33,663 nt of DNA from Thaumarchaeota archaeon CSP1-1 (GCA_001443365.1 LDXL01000006.1:53724-87386), one strand, 5' to 3'. Numbered from the stretch's first letter, positions 1 through 8,397 are shown. Numbers and translations: made by a program. The notes: generated by a model from the letters alone, not told the origin.

Positions 1-1
1 T

Positions 2-874
2 GACGATGATGGCGAAGGGAATACGAATGAGTATGAGGAAGAACCAAAATTTGAACCATCACAATTTAAGGGAAGCGGTAATGATTATGCTCCAACTTTA
101 GGAAGTGATAGATATGGAAATAATTATGTAGATAATGGTTTCACATTTAATGATTTTACAGCAGATGTTGAAGAGTTAAAAACACACATGCCGCTTCAAA
201 CACTCAATGTGGGTGAATTAAACACAGCAGTTTTGAAAATCTATGATAATAGAGGAGCTGGAAAAATTGAACATGTTGAATTAGCATTTGGTTTAAACAA
301 TAAACAACATGTTAGTGAAAGTAGCAATACAATTACATGGGAACAAAACTTCAAAGGAACTCAATCCATCATTATGAAAGATCCAGACAATATGCTAATG
401 GATGTTAATGCATTAGGCGAAGCTGATGGCAAAATAATGAAAATTACTTTTAATTTTGCGTTTAGAGAACCGATGGAGCAATCAAAAATAGGAGTTACTA
501 TTTGGGATCAGGATAGGCATAGTAAAACATTTTACTTTAATGATGGGATTGAAGTTGTAGGTAAATCCCTGAATCCACCAAAAATAGTTACAATACTTGA
601 CAATAGAGGATATCCCGTAACACTCACAATGACAGGGAAGAATACAGGTATTGATGAAGAAGGCAATATATGGATCCATAACTCCCCTTGGATGAAACTA
701 AGCCAACCTGCAGAAGATCAACTACCACATGAAAACCTTGATCCAGTTAGCGCCCATGGATTTGATAGAATGAACAGTATGTTTGATTCATACAAAAATG
801 TTCAAGCGCAAGAAGCACAGAAAAAACTAATGGAAATCTTAGGGGGACACAACATTTCCAATTTCAGTGACTAA
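2..874 (+). CDS. C-terminal part of a large secreted-type protein, function unknown (5' partial)
   Basis: The frame is open from the first bases of the window, so the gene starts upstream; the ATG at 188 is internal. The visible part begins with an acidic stretch (DDDGEGNTNEYEEE), followed by a beta-rich segment of about 200 residues with LKIYDNRGAGKIEHVELAF and a second similar strand set around IVTILDNRGYPVTLTMTGKNTG. The repeated 'DNRG' context suggests two related beta-sandwich units, as in thaumarchaeal extracellular proteins. The C-terminus is helical and charged, with no membrane anchor or sorting signal that I recognise. The nearest downstream gene is convergent. I do not recognise a named family. 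The secreted location is inferred from composition only, since any signal peptide lies outside the window. Confidence 0.75.
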   Translation, partial: DDDGEGNTNEYEEEPKFEPSQFKGSGNDYAPTLGSDRYGNNYVDNGFTFNDFTADVEELKTHMPLQTLNVGELNTAVLKIYDNRGAGKIEHVELAFGLNNKQHVSESSNTITWEQNFKGTQSIIMKDPDNMLMDVNALGEADGKIMKITFNFAFREPMEQSKIGVTIWDQDRHSKTFYFNDGIEVVGKSLNPPKIVTILDNRGYPVTLTMTGKNTGIDEEGNIWIHNSPWMKLSQPAEDQLPHENLDPVSAHGFDRMNSMFDSYKNVQAQEAQKKLMEILGGHNISNFSD

Positions 875-909
875 AATTGTTCTTGCAGATTTTTTAAGTT
901 GAAAATGAA

Positions 910-1212
910 TCACAAATCAGAAACAAGTCCCACAATAAAATCAGAAAACTCTTCATCTGAGAATTTGATTAATTCAACTTTGTTCTCTTTTTCAGCCAAG
1001 TTTGCAGATTTGAGATGGTAGCATTCTTGTTTGCCCGCGATGGAGTTGAAATAGAAGCTTTGACATGAACAAAAATTTAGGTCTGGATCAAACCAATATT
1101 CTTTTTCTTTTCCAACTACAGTCCATATTTTCCTCTGACTTGGCTCAAAAATGTGTAGTTTGATGCGTTTTTCAGAAAGAACTGATTCTATTTTACTAGG
1201 ATCTTTCTTCAT
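910..1212 (-). CDS. Small SWIM-type zinc finger protein
   Basis: This 100-residue protein carries the SWIM zinc-finger signature CxC-x(n)-CxH: C48 and C50 in FCSC, then C64 and H66 in ECYH. SWIM domains bind zinc and mediate DNA or protein contacts. In archaea they often occur as short stand-alone proteins near recombination or RNA genes. The preceding part (KIWTVVGKEKEYWFDPDLNFCSC) matches the usual beta-strand lead-in of the domain. The start is the ATG at 1212. The gene is divergent from the metallophosphoesterase at 1247, with only 34 nt between the starts, so the two promoters must overlap. The family call is good; the specific role is unknown. Confidence 0.75.
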   Translation of the reverse strand: MKKDPSKIESVLSEKRIKLHIFEPSQRKIWTVVGKEKEYWFDPDLNFCSCQSFYFNSIAGKQECYHLKSANLAEKENKVELIKFSDEEFSDFIVGLVSDL

Positions 1213-1246
1213 AAGGATTTAATTCAAAAGGTAGGGTATATTTTTG

Positions 1247-1996
1247 ATGGTAGAAACAAAAATTGTTCCTTCTCAACCTGCATTAATTTTAGAAGGAAAG
1301 AAGCGAAGTCTTGTTGTATCAGATTTACATATTGGGTTTGAAAGTAATCTAGTAACAAATAAAATTTTTATTGGAAAAAATACCACTACACAAGAAACAA
1401 TTAATGCGATTGAAGACATTATTGATTTCGTAAAAGCTGATACTTTAATTCTTTTGGGCGATGTAAAATCAAGTATAAAATCTATTACAAAATCCGAATG
1501 GGAGGATGTGCCAAAATTTTTTAAAAAAATAAATGATAAGGTTGACATAATTTTAATACCTGGAAACCATGATGCAAATATTCAAAAACTTGTTCCAGAA
1601 GGGGTGTCACTTATAAGTTCGGCAGGAGTAGTTATTGAAAATATTCTTTTAACTCATGGTCACACTATGCCTACAGAAAATTTCTCACATGTTGATAAAA
1701 TCATTATGGGGCATGTACATCCTGTATTTTTTCAAGAAGATTCTGTTCTTAATGGACAAAGAGTATGGATATCAATAAAAACTGAAAAACAGAACATATT
1801 TCCATCAACTTCAGGAGAATTAGAAATTATAGTTGTTCCTTCTTTTAACAAATATTTCTATGCAACTCATAAAAAGTACTACAAAAAATCTATTTCTCCA
1901 ATTTTAGAAAGGATAAAAATATTTTCTTCAGCAAGGATTGTAACATTAGATGGTATCATAATAGGTGACGAATCAATAATTAATCAAATTCTCTAG
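1247..1996 (+). CDS. Metallophosphoesterase (calcineurin-like, YfcE/Mre11-type fold)
   Basis: All metal-binding motifs of the calcineurin-like superfamily are present in order: DLH (residues 26-28), GD (71-72), GNHD (106-109), THGH (136-139) and GHVH (155-158). The 249-residue length fits the stand-alone archaeal phosphoesterases annotated as ICC-like, which are distinct from Mre11 because no capping domain follows. The substrate cannot be told from sequence. I chose the ATG at 1247 over the TTG just before it at 1244. A TATA-like atttaatt lies near 1217, which would give an almost leaderless transcript. The 3' end overlaps the end of convergent carB by 4 nt. Confidence 0.85.
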   Translation: MVETKIVPSQPALILEGKKRSLVVSDLHIGFESNLVTNKIFIGKNTTTQETINAIEDIIDFVKADTLILLGDVKSSIKSITKSEWEDVPKFFKKINDKVDIILIPGNHDANIQKLVPEGVSLISSAGVVIENILLTHGHTMPTENFSHVDKIIMGHVHPVFFQEDSVLNGQRVWISIKTEKQNIFPSTSGELEIIVVPSFNKYFYATHKKYYKKSISPILERIKIFSSARIVTLDGIIIGDESIINQIL

Positions 1997-4900
1997 CTAA
2001 AGGATTTGTAAGGTTCTAGTGGATGTTTTGTAGGTTCATTTTCTTGTAACCATTCAAGTGTTTTTACAAACGATTCAGCAATTTCTGGGGTAGTAAGAAC
2101 TGGAATTCCTAATTCTAATGATTTTCTTCTAATCTGATATTCATCATAAAGCATTCCTACATATTTTTCCAAAGTAGATGTACTTGGAATATTAATAATG
2201 AAATCAATTTTTCGCTCAAATAATAAATCTGCGATGTTGGGCTTTCTTTCAGGTTCACTAATTTTGTAAACTATGCCCACATCCCCAATCTTTTCTGATA
2301 AGAATTCAGCAGTATGCTCTGTTGCCATTATTTTATAACCAAGATCTTTAAGGGATGCAGCAGTTTGAAGAAGCTTTTCTTTGTTTTCTTCACCTCCAAT
2401 TGTTATTAATGCAGTTCCTTCTTCAGGTAAATTATACCCTACAGAAATTAGAGCTTTTGATAAAGCATCATAAAAGCTCTCGCCAAAACAAGCGGCTTCA
2501 CCGGTAGATTGCATTTCCACACCCAAAACAATGTCTGCACCTTCAAGTTGCATAAATGAAAATTGTGGAACTTTAATTCCATAATTATTTATTTTAGTCC
2601 AGTGATCCTTTGGTATTTCTGGGAGAGATTGACCAAGTACTGCTCTAGATGCGAGATTAATTAGATTTATTCTCACTAATTTAGAAACAAATGGCATTGA
2701 GCGAGATGCCCTGATATTCAATTCTATCACATAGACTTGACCTGCATTAATTAAAAATTGTAAATTGAAAGGACCTTTAATGTTAAACGATCTTGCAATC
2801 TTCTCAGTATAATCGGTAATTGTTTCTATGATTTTATTATTTAAGCGCCATGGGGGGATGCACATCATTGCATCACCTGAATGGACTCCAGCACTTTCGA
2901 TATGTTCTACTAATGCACCAATAACAATATTTTGTCCATCAGAGACACCATCTACGTCGACTTCAAGTGAATTAAGCATGAATTTTGAAATAACAACTGG
3001 ATGATCTGGGGATACTGTGGTTGCTTCGTTAACGTATTTTTTAAGTTCTTCTTGGGACCAGACCACTTTCATTGCAGCACCGCTCAAAACGTACGAAGGT
3101 CTTACTATTACAGGATAACCTACGTCAATTGCAAAGTTTTTTGCTTCAGTAATGTTGGAGAATGCTTGCCATTTTGGTTGTTTAATGTGAAGATTATCAA
3201 GTACTTGGCTAAACTTTGAACGATTTTCAGCTCTATCTACATCGGTGGCGCTTGTTCCCAAAAGTTGAATTCCATGTTTCAATATTTTTGGGGTAAGATT
3301 GTTTGCAATCTGGCCACCAACCGAAGTAACTACACCCTTTGCTTGTTCAAATTCATGTATATCGAGAATTCGTTCAAGTGTAAGCTCCTCAAAATAGAGT
3401 CTTTGACAAATGTCATAGTCTGTAGATACGGTCTCAGGATTGCAATTAACTACGACTACATTTTTTTCTCCATTTTCTTGTAATCCCCATACCATGTTGA
3501 CTGTACCCCAATCAAACTCTACACTGCTTCCTATTCTATAAGGCCCTGCCCCTAAAACTATAATTCCTCTATCATTTTCGGCTATTTCTAAATCATGTTT
3601 GTTACCACCATAAGTAAGATAGAGATAGTTTGTTTTGGCAGGCCATTCAGCTGCTAAAGTATCAATTTGTTTTACGACAGGGACTATTCCTTGACTTTTC
3701 CTAATTTGCCGAATTTCTGATTCCTCTTTTTGTACGGCGCGGCCTATTTGTTTATCTGAAAAACCTAGTTTCTTTGCGTCATGTAATAATCGAAATTCTA
3801 ATTGTGATTCCTGTAATTTTTTTTCTGTGTCAACAATGTTTTTTATTTTTTCTATAAACCAAGGATCTATTGCAGAAAGTTTGTAAATTTTTTCTACAGA
3901 AATTCCTTTTTTTAATGCTGCAGCAACATAGTACAAAATAAAATCATCTGGTTTTAGAAGATGATTCTCAATGTCTTCTTCATCATAGGTTTTACCATTA
4001 AGACGATTTAGAACTAACCCATCATTTCCAATATCTAACATTCTAATAGACTTTTGAAGTGCCTCTTCAAACGTTCTGCCAATTGCCATGACTTCACCTA
4101 CAGACTTCATTGTTGGCCCAAGGGTACGATTAGCAAGTTCAAATTTTTCAAAATCCCAACGTGGATGTTTACAAACGATATAATCAAGAGAGGGCTCAAA
4201 ACATGCCGTAGTAGCTTTTGTGATACTGTTAACAAGCTCAGATAGTGAATACCCAAGTCCAATTTTTGCAGACATGTAAGCAAGAGGATAACCAGTTGCT
4301 TTACTTGCAAGAGCTGAGGAACGTGATAACCTAGGATTTATTTCAATTGCGGCATATTTGTCTGACTCTGTATCAAGGGCAAATTGTATGTTGCATTCAC
4401 CTACAATCCCAACATGTTTTGTTGCACGCAAGCCAGCAGATCTTAAAAGATGATATTCACGATTATCGATTGTTTGAGAAGGTGCCACAACTATATTGTC
4501 GCCTGTATGAACTCTCATGGAAAGAACATTTTCCATATTACAGACAATTACGTTATTTCCTCCATAGTCCAGCATTACTTCGTATTCAATCTGCTTCCAG
4601 TTTCCCACATACTCTTCTATGAGAATTTGGCCAACCATGCTAGCAGTAAGTCCTCGGTCTACAATTTCGTGGAGTTCTATCTCGTTGTGTGCAACTCCAC
4701 CGCCTTTACCTCCTAGAGTGTATGCCACTCTCACAATTACTGGGTACCCAAGATCCTTTGCTGCTTTTTTTGCTTCATTGAAGGTACGAACCGTATAACT
4801 ATTGAGCACGGGAACGTCACATTGTTTCATCGAATCCTTAAACTTCTGTCTATCCTCTGTAGCCATTATACCAGAAATTTGAGTTCCAAGTACCTTGGTT

Positions 4901-5256
4901 CCATATTTTTCAAATACTCCAAGTTCGTCAAGTCTTACGCCACAGTTCAATGCAGTCTGGCCACCAAATCCTAGCATCACGCCATCAGGTCTTTCAGACT
5001 CGATGATTGATTCAACATATTTTGGATTAACTGGTAACAAGTACACTCTATCGGCGAATCTAGTATCGGTTTGAATTGTTGCGATGTTTGGATTGATTAG
5101 AATACTTTTCAGTCCATCTTCGCGAATTGCTTTGAGGCATTGGCTTCCGGAGTAGTCAAATTGACGGTCGTTTTAACGACTTTCGCCGGCTTCTCCGATT
5201 TTAATTGCCCCACTACCTAAAACTAGAATCTTTTTTAACGATTCATTTTTTGGCAG
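1993..5256 (-). CDS. carB: Carbamoyl-phosphate synthase large subunit, interrupted by a 21-nt intron-like insert
   Basis: This is the large subunit of carbamoyl-phosphate synthetase, which makes carbamoyl phosphate for pyrimidines and arginine from bicarbonate, ATP and ammonia supplied by CarA. Two ATP-grasp halves are visible (RVAYTLGGKGGG and RPSYVLSGAAM), followed by the C-terminal MGS-like domain. The continuous frame begins only at a GTG at 5046 and lacks the start of the first pre-ATP-grasp domain. Translation upstream recovers it: from CTG at 5256 comes MPKNESLKKILVLGSG and then AIKIGEAGE, next 7 foreign codons including TAA (5173-5175), then FDYSGSQCLKAIRE. Joining 5256-5182 to 5160-1993 gives 1,080 residues, normal for the family. 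No ATG, GTG or TTG lies between the upstream TAA and the conserved block, so CTG is preferred. It sits 6 nt after GGAGGAGG and overlaps carA by 14 nt. A pseudogene is unlikely, because the remaining kilobases are intact. Confidence 0.93.
5161..5181 (-). other. Candidate bulge-helix-bulge mini-intron in carB mRNA (21 nt)
   Basis: In mRNA sense the folded segment reads, in order: exon GGCG (5187-5184); bulge AAA (5183-5181); stem GUCGU (5180-5176); loop UAAA (5175-5172); stem ACGAC (5171-5167); CGUC (5166-5163), pairing with GGCG; and bulge AAU (5162-5160). This is a canonical 3-4-3 bulge-helix-bulge. Cutting after the second base of each bulge removes exactly 5181-5161 and joins GAA to UUU, restoring GEAGE-FDYSG between codons. 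Flanking exons can also pair: UCGGAG (5198-5193) with CUCCGG (5152-5147), plus a short AGC/GCU-like extension with one bulged A. That known archaeal BHB introns are removed by the tRNA-splicing endonuclease is established; that this one is spliced is inference. Confidence 0.85.
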
Positions 5257-6415
5257 GTTTTTCCTCCTCCATTAAGGTTTTCAGCTTTTCAAAAACGAAT
5301 TTACAATCATAAGGTCCCGGTGATGCTTCAGGATGAAATTGAACTGCGATACACCTTTGTTTTTTATGTATTATTCCTTCAACAGTTTTGTCATCTGCAT
5401 TAGTAAACCACAAATCAAAATCAGAATCCTTGAGAGTATCTGGATTTATGCAGTAACCATGATTTTGACTTGTGACATAAACATGATCATCTTCTAAATT
5501 TATACAGGGTTTGTTTTGCCCACGATGCCCATACTTTAGTTTGTATGTGTCTGCATTGCCTGCAAGTCCTAGAATTTGTGCACCAAGACATATGCCTAAT
5601 GTCGGAATATTTTTTTCAATAAGTGATTTTGCAGTATCTATAGTATCTTGACATTTTTGAGGATCTCCTGGGCCATTGCTAATAACAACACCCTTTGGGT
5701 TGTAGGATAGAATTTTTTCAATAGATGTATTCCAGGGGACTTTAATTACTTTATAACCAATATTCCGTAAATTTCGTATAATTGCATTTTTTACACCTGT
5801 ATCAATTACAACTACAGTTTGTTTTTCATTTCCAAATACTTGGTCCTCTTTTGTTGATACCACATCCATGAATGTTTCAGAGGCGTAATCTTGCGCAGAT
5901 GATAGTTGTTTTTTTATCTCTTCCTCATCAATTTCCTTAGAAGAGACTACAAGTGCGGCCATCATAACACCACTGTTTCTCAGTTTTTTTGTTAACTCTC
6001 TAGTATCAATTCCAGATATTCCAGGAATATTTTCTTTATTCAACCATTCATCCAGAGTCATCACCATCCTCCAGTGACTTGCCACCATTGAAAGATCATG
6101 GACAACCAAGCCCCGAGCCTGAATTCTGTCAGATTCAAAGAATTTTGGTATACCGTCATGATCCTTTAAGGAAGGATCAGGAACTCCATAATTTCCAATT
6201 AGAGGGTATGTCAAGGTGAGAATTTGACCACTATAGGAGGGATCAGTGAGAGTCTCAGCATAACCAACCATTCCTGTATTGAACACTAGTTCGCCAAAAA
6301 CTCTAGTAGAATAACCAAACCCCATTCCATTAAGAACTGTGCCATCAGAAAGGATCAGTTTTCCAAACTTGTTTACGTGTTTGGCTTTTTTAGTGTTAAT
6401 AGTGACCCTCGACAA
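5243..6415 (-). CDS. carA: Carbamoyl-phosphate synthase small subunit (glutaminase)
   Basis: This subunit hydrolyses glutamine and passes ammonia to CarB. The N-terminal CPSase small-chain domain (KLILSDGTVLNGMGFG to about residue 190) is followed by a class I glutamine amidotransferase domain. That domain has nucleophile C276 in GICLGAQ and the catalytic pair H361 and E363 in FHPEASPGP. The 390-residue length is usual. The listed start is a TTG; the ATG at 6420 is in another frame. A TATA-like cttaaatt at 6431-6438 would put the transcript start close to the TTG, so the message may be leaderless. The 3' end overlaps carB by 14 nt, implying translational coupling. The upstream cdvC gene ends only 72 nt away on the same strand. 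Confidence 0.95.
   Translation of the reverse strand: MSRVTINTKKAKHVNKFGKLILSDGTVLNGMGFGYSTRVFGELVFNTGMVGYAETLTDPSYSGQILTLTYPLIGNYGVPDPSLKDHDGIPKFFESDRIQARGLVVHDLSMVASHWRMVMTLDEWLNKENIPGISGIDTRELTKKLRNSGVMMAALVVSSKEIDEEEIKKQLSSAQDYASETFMDVVSTKEDQVFGNEKQTVVVIDTGVKNAIIRNLRNIGYKVIKVPWNTSIEKILSYNPKGVVISNGPGDPQKCQDTIDTAKSLIEKNIPTLGICLGAQILGLAGNADTYKLKYGHRGQNKPCINLEDDHVYVTSQNHGYCINPDTLKDSDFDLWFTNADDKTVEGIIHKKQRCIAVQFHPEASPGPYDCKFVFEKLKTLMEEEKPAKK
5263..5270 (-). promoter_or_regulatory. Ribosome-binding site for carB (supports a CTG start)
   Basis: GGAGGAGG in mRNA sense lies inside the last codons of carA (two Glu codons and neighbours) and ends 6 nt before the CTG at 5256. It contains the GGAGG core complementary to the 16S rRNA 3' end. 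Because these bases also encode Glu-Glu in CarA, part of the match could be coincidental. Even so, its spacing to the only plausible start codon in the frame is ideal. Confidence 0.6.
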
Positions 6416-6430
6416 GTCATCTAGATTAGA

Positions 6431-6438
6431 AATTTAAG
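6431..6438 (-). promoter_or_regulatory. Putative TATA box for carAB
   Basis: The minus-strand sequence cttaaatt lies about 20-25 nt before the TTG start of carA, the usual archaeal TATA-to-start distance for a leaderless gene. The match to the consensus is moderate. Confidence 0.35.
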
Positions 6439-6487
6439 TTTTGTGAAGTGTGATCGCAGGAAAATTTTGATAGTATTTTATCCGAGA

Positions 6488-7696
6488 TTATAGAGCCTTG
6501 AACTCTTCGCTCCATTTGTAATAAGCACGGATCATTTCCATTGAAACGCTAGGAGTTCTTTGAGTTTTTATCAGTCTAAAATCTGCCATTGTGAGACTTT
6601 TTGGTTGAAGTGGAGCTCTTCCTTCAACTGGTTCTCTATACTCTGGGGAGTCAAATAATTCATGAACTACTTTGAGTTGACCTGCTTGACATATGTCTTT
6701 AATGTCACTTGCACTATATCCCTCAAAAAGTTTTGCAAGTTCGTTTGTTTTTACTCGGATATCTTTTTTGAGTGGTGCAGTATACAAATTAAATAAATTC
6801 TCTCTTGCTTCCAAAGTAGGGAGTGACACGTAGATTCTCTTTTGGAATCTTCGCAAAAATGGCCAATCAAGACTCCATGGTTTATTAGTTGCACCAATTA
6901 CATATAATTTAATATCTTTTCCTTTCCCATTTACGCCATCCATCTCAGAGAGGAATTGATTTTTGGTTCTAATTTCGCCACCAACTTCGCTGTTTCTAGT
7001 ACCCAAAAGTGAATCAACTTCATCAATAAATAAAATTACAGGTTTTCCTTCTCTTTCATTAAGACTGTGTGCCATTTTGAATAGCTTTGCAACATTTTGT
7101 TCTGCTTCACCAAGCCATTTGCTCATCATAGATGCAGCATCCACGTTTACAAAATAACCATCTATTTCACTTGCAGTAGCAGCTGCCAAAATTGTTTTGC
7201 CACATCCTGGGGGACCATACAGAAGTAAACCTCTTGGCCAGCCTAATGGAAAAAGGTCTGGTCTTTTTGTTGGATAAACAATAGATTCACGTAATGCACC
7301 TTTAGCATCATCTAATCCTATAACTTCTTTCCAGCTAATGTTAGGTTTTTCTTTCATTACCAATTCTTCAAACTTGCCATCATCTTGTTCTTGTTCATGC
7401 CTCCTCATTGATTCTTTACGTTCTTCAGGACTAGCGTTAGGATCAACTACGGGTTCCACATGAACACCGTGAGTAGCTTGTAATGCTATGATTCTTTTTT
7501 GATAGGAACTCATCCTTTCGGTGTAAATTTTGTTAAGTTTGTTGTTTGGATAAAGTTGTATCAATTTTACTAAGGAATCTATGGCTTTTTGGTAATTCGC
7601 AATTGCCATTCCTCTAGCCCCCTGAGAATCACATTTGATTGCCTCAGAAGCATATCTGCTTGCGCTATTCTCTAGTTCCTGTGGTGCTAAACTCAA
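6488..7696 (-). CDS. cdvC: CdvC, Vps4-like AAA+ ATPase of the Cdv (ESCRT-III) division system
   Basis: CdvC remodels ESCRT-III-like CdvB filaments during cell division in thaumarchaea and Sulfolobales. An N-terminal MIT-like helical domain (residues 1-75; ENSASRYASEAIKCDSQG, AIANYQKAIDSLVKLIQLYP) is followed by a linker and one AAA+ module. The module has Walker A GPPGCGKT (161-168), Walker B ILFIDE (221-226), sensor-1 GATN (268-271) and the arginine pair R282-R283. The 402-residue length and MIT-AAA architecture separate it from proteasomal or Cdc48 ATPases. The start is TTG; no ATG or GTG lies in frame between it and the upstream gene. It follows the 7738-8199 gene by 41 nt on the same strand, probably in one operon. 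No cdvA or cdvB is present in the window. Confidence 0.88.
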   Translation of the reverse strand: MSLAPQELENSASRYASEAIKCDSQGARGMAIANYQKAIDSLVKLIQLYPNNKLNKIYTERMSSYQKRIIALQATHGVHVEPVVDPNASPEERKESMRRHEQEQDDGKFEELVMKEKPNISWKEVIGLDDAKGALRESIVYPTKRPDLFPLGWPRGLLLYGPPGCGKTILAAATASEIDGYFVNVDAASMMSKWLGEAEQNVAKLFKMAHSLNEREGKPVILFIDEVDSLLGTRNSEVGGEIRTKNQFLSEMDGVNGKGKDIKLYVIGATNKPWSLDWPFLRRFQKRIYVSLPTLEARENLFNLYTAPLKKDIRVKTNELAKLFEGYSASDIKDICQAGQLKVVHELFDSPEYREPVEGRAPLQPKSLTMADFRLIKTQRTPSVSMEMIRAYYKWSEEFKAL

Positions 7697-7737
7697 ATTA
7701 TCTAATCGACTTTCACTTCAGATTTGCTTAGGTATTC

Positions 7738-8199
7738 TTAGGTGTAAACTGCTGTAGCAGATTTGGTTAAATTATTTGTACTTGTTTTAGGCGTGATATC
7801 GGATTCTTTTTCTGAGCCTATCTTATTTGTGGATATTAAAGAGAAATCCTCAGATACCTCACCTTGAATGCTTTTAATTCTAGAAATTGCGCTTTCCGCT
7901 GATACTACTAATTCACTAATTTTGTCATTTAAAATGTCCATAGATGCCGTAGAATTATTAATCATCTCCACAAAATCCTTTAACAGAGAATAAACTTCCT
8001 TATTGTCTTCATATTTTGTTAAAATATAATCAGCTGCATGAACGAGTTGATTTAAATCCTGTAATTGTTCGAATGAAAGCTTTTCAATCTTGGATTCCTC
8101 TTTTTTATCAAGTTGACCAAGTTTTTTCTCTACTATGTAGGAGAATATTCGTATTTTCTTTAGATCTTTTTTAATGTTCCATGAATTTAATGTGGTCAT
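7738..8199 (-). CDS. Helical protein of unknown function upstream of cdvC
   Basis: This protein of about 153 residues is predicted almost entirely helical. It has a basic N-terminal helix (SWNIKKDLKKIRIFSYIVEKKL), an acidic heptad-like middle (FEQLQDLNQLVHAADYILTKYED) and a coiled-coil-like segment (MDILNDKISELVVSAESAI). The C-terminal tail is Ser/Thr/Lys-rich and probably disordered. I chose the ATG at 8199 over the TTG at 8229 because a TATA-like ggttatag is centred about 25 nt upstream of it. I do not recognise the family. The length and helical pattern recall small ESCRT-III-like or adaptor proteins, but I see no clear ESCRT-III core or MIT-interacting motif. Its position in front of cdvC is the only functional hint. 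Confidence 0.7.
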   Translation of the reverse strand: MTTLNSWNIKKDLKKIRIFSYIVEKKLGQLDKKEESKIEKLSFEQLQDLNQLVHAADYILTKYEDNKEVYSLLKDFVEMINNSTASMDILNDKISELVVSAESAISRIKSIQGEVSEDFSLISTNKIGSEKESDITPKTSTNNLTKSATAVYT

Positions 8200-8293
8200 T
8201 TTATTTTTATCAAGGTTTGCTATAACCAAATCTTGATTAGTTCGCTACGTGCTTAATTTAGAGTCTACAATCAATTTTGCTTAATCTAAAATG

Positions 8294-8397
8294 AGGATGC
8301 TTCAAGCCGCCAATCGAAATAGCAAACGAGGCATCATTGGCCTTAAAATAGCGATTTGCGGGAGGCGTCGAATTTAGCTGACTTGGTAGCCATCCTT
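8294..8397. ncRNA. Candidate structured RNA or leader element, class unassigned
   Basis: Within the 350-nt gene-free stretch between the divergent genes at 8199 and 8555, this segment is about 47% G+C by hand count, against roughly one third around it. GAGGATG (8294-8300) can pair with CATCCTT (8391-8397). Inside, CGCCAATCG (8309-8317 region) pairs with CGATTTGCG (8352-8360 region) with one mismatch. That stem is capped by a GAGGC/GCCTT hairpin. A weaker GCT/AGC stem lies on the 3' side. ACA follows the closing stem on the plus strand, so an H/ACA-like RNA is possible, but the pocket does not look standard. Strand is undetermined. A 28-codon ORF on the plus strand (8291-8377) is the main alternative. 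Confidence 0.35.

Noticed and set aside
5161-5181. carB as a pseudogene, or the insert as a sequencing-primer remnant
   Set aside because: The rest of the 3.2-kb frame is intact. A random insertion would not be expected to form a 3-4-3 bulge-helix-bulge whose cut sites coincide with the protein-level gap. A short resemblance (TAAAACGAC) to a common sequencing primer was noted but does not extend beyond 9 nt.
5161-5181. Translational bypass or stop-codon read-through in carB
   Set aside because: Read-through would insert seven residues into an invariant loop, and bypass has no matching take-off and landing codons here. Splicing explains all features more simply.
8291-8377. 28-codon plus-strand ORF as a gene
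   Set aside because: It has no recognisable motif or good ribosome-binding site, and the segment is better explained by base pairing. It is kept only as an alternative.
8291-8397. tRNA gene in the GC-rich island
   Set aside because: The 7-bp outer stem resembles an acceptor stem, but there is no T-arm with TTCRA directly before its 3' strand and no standard anticodon arm.
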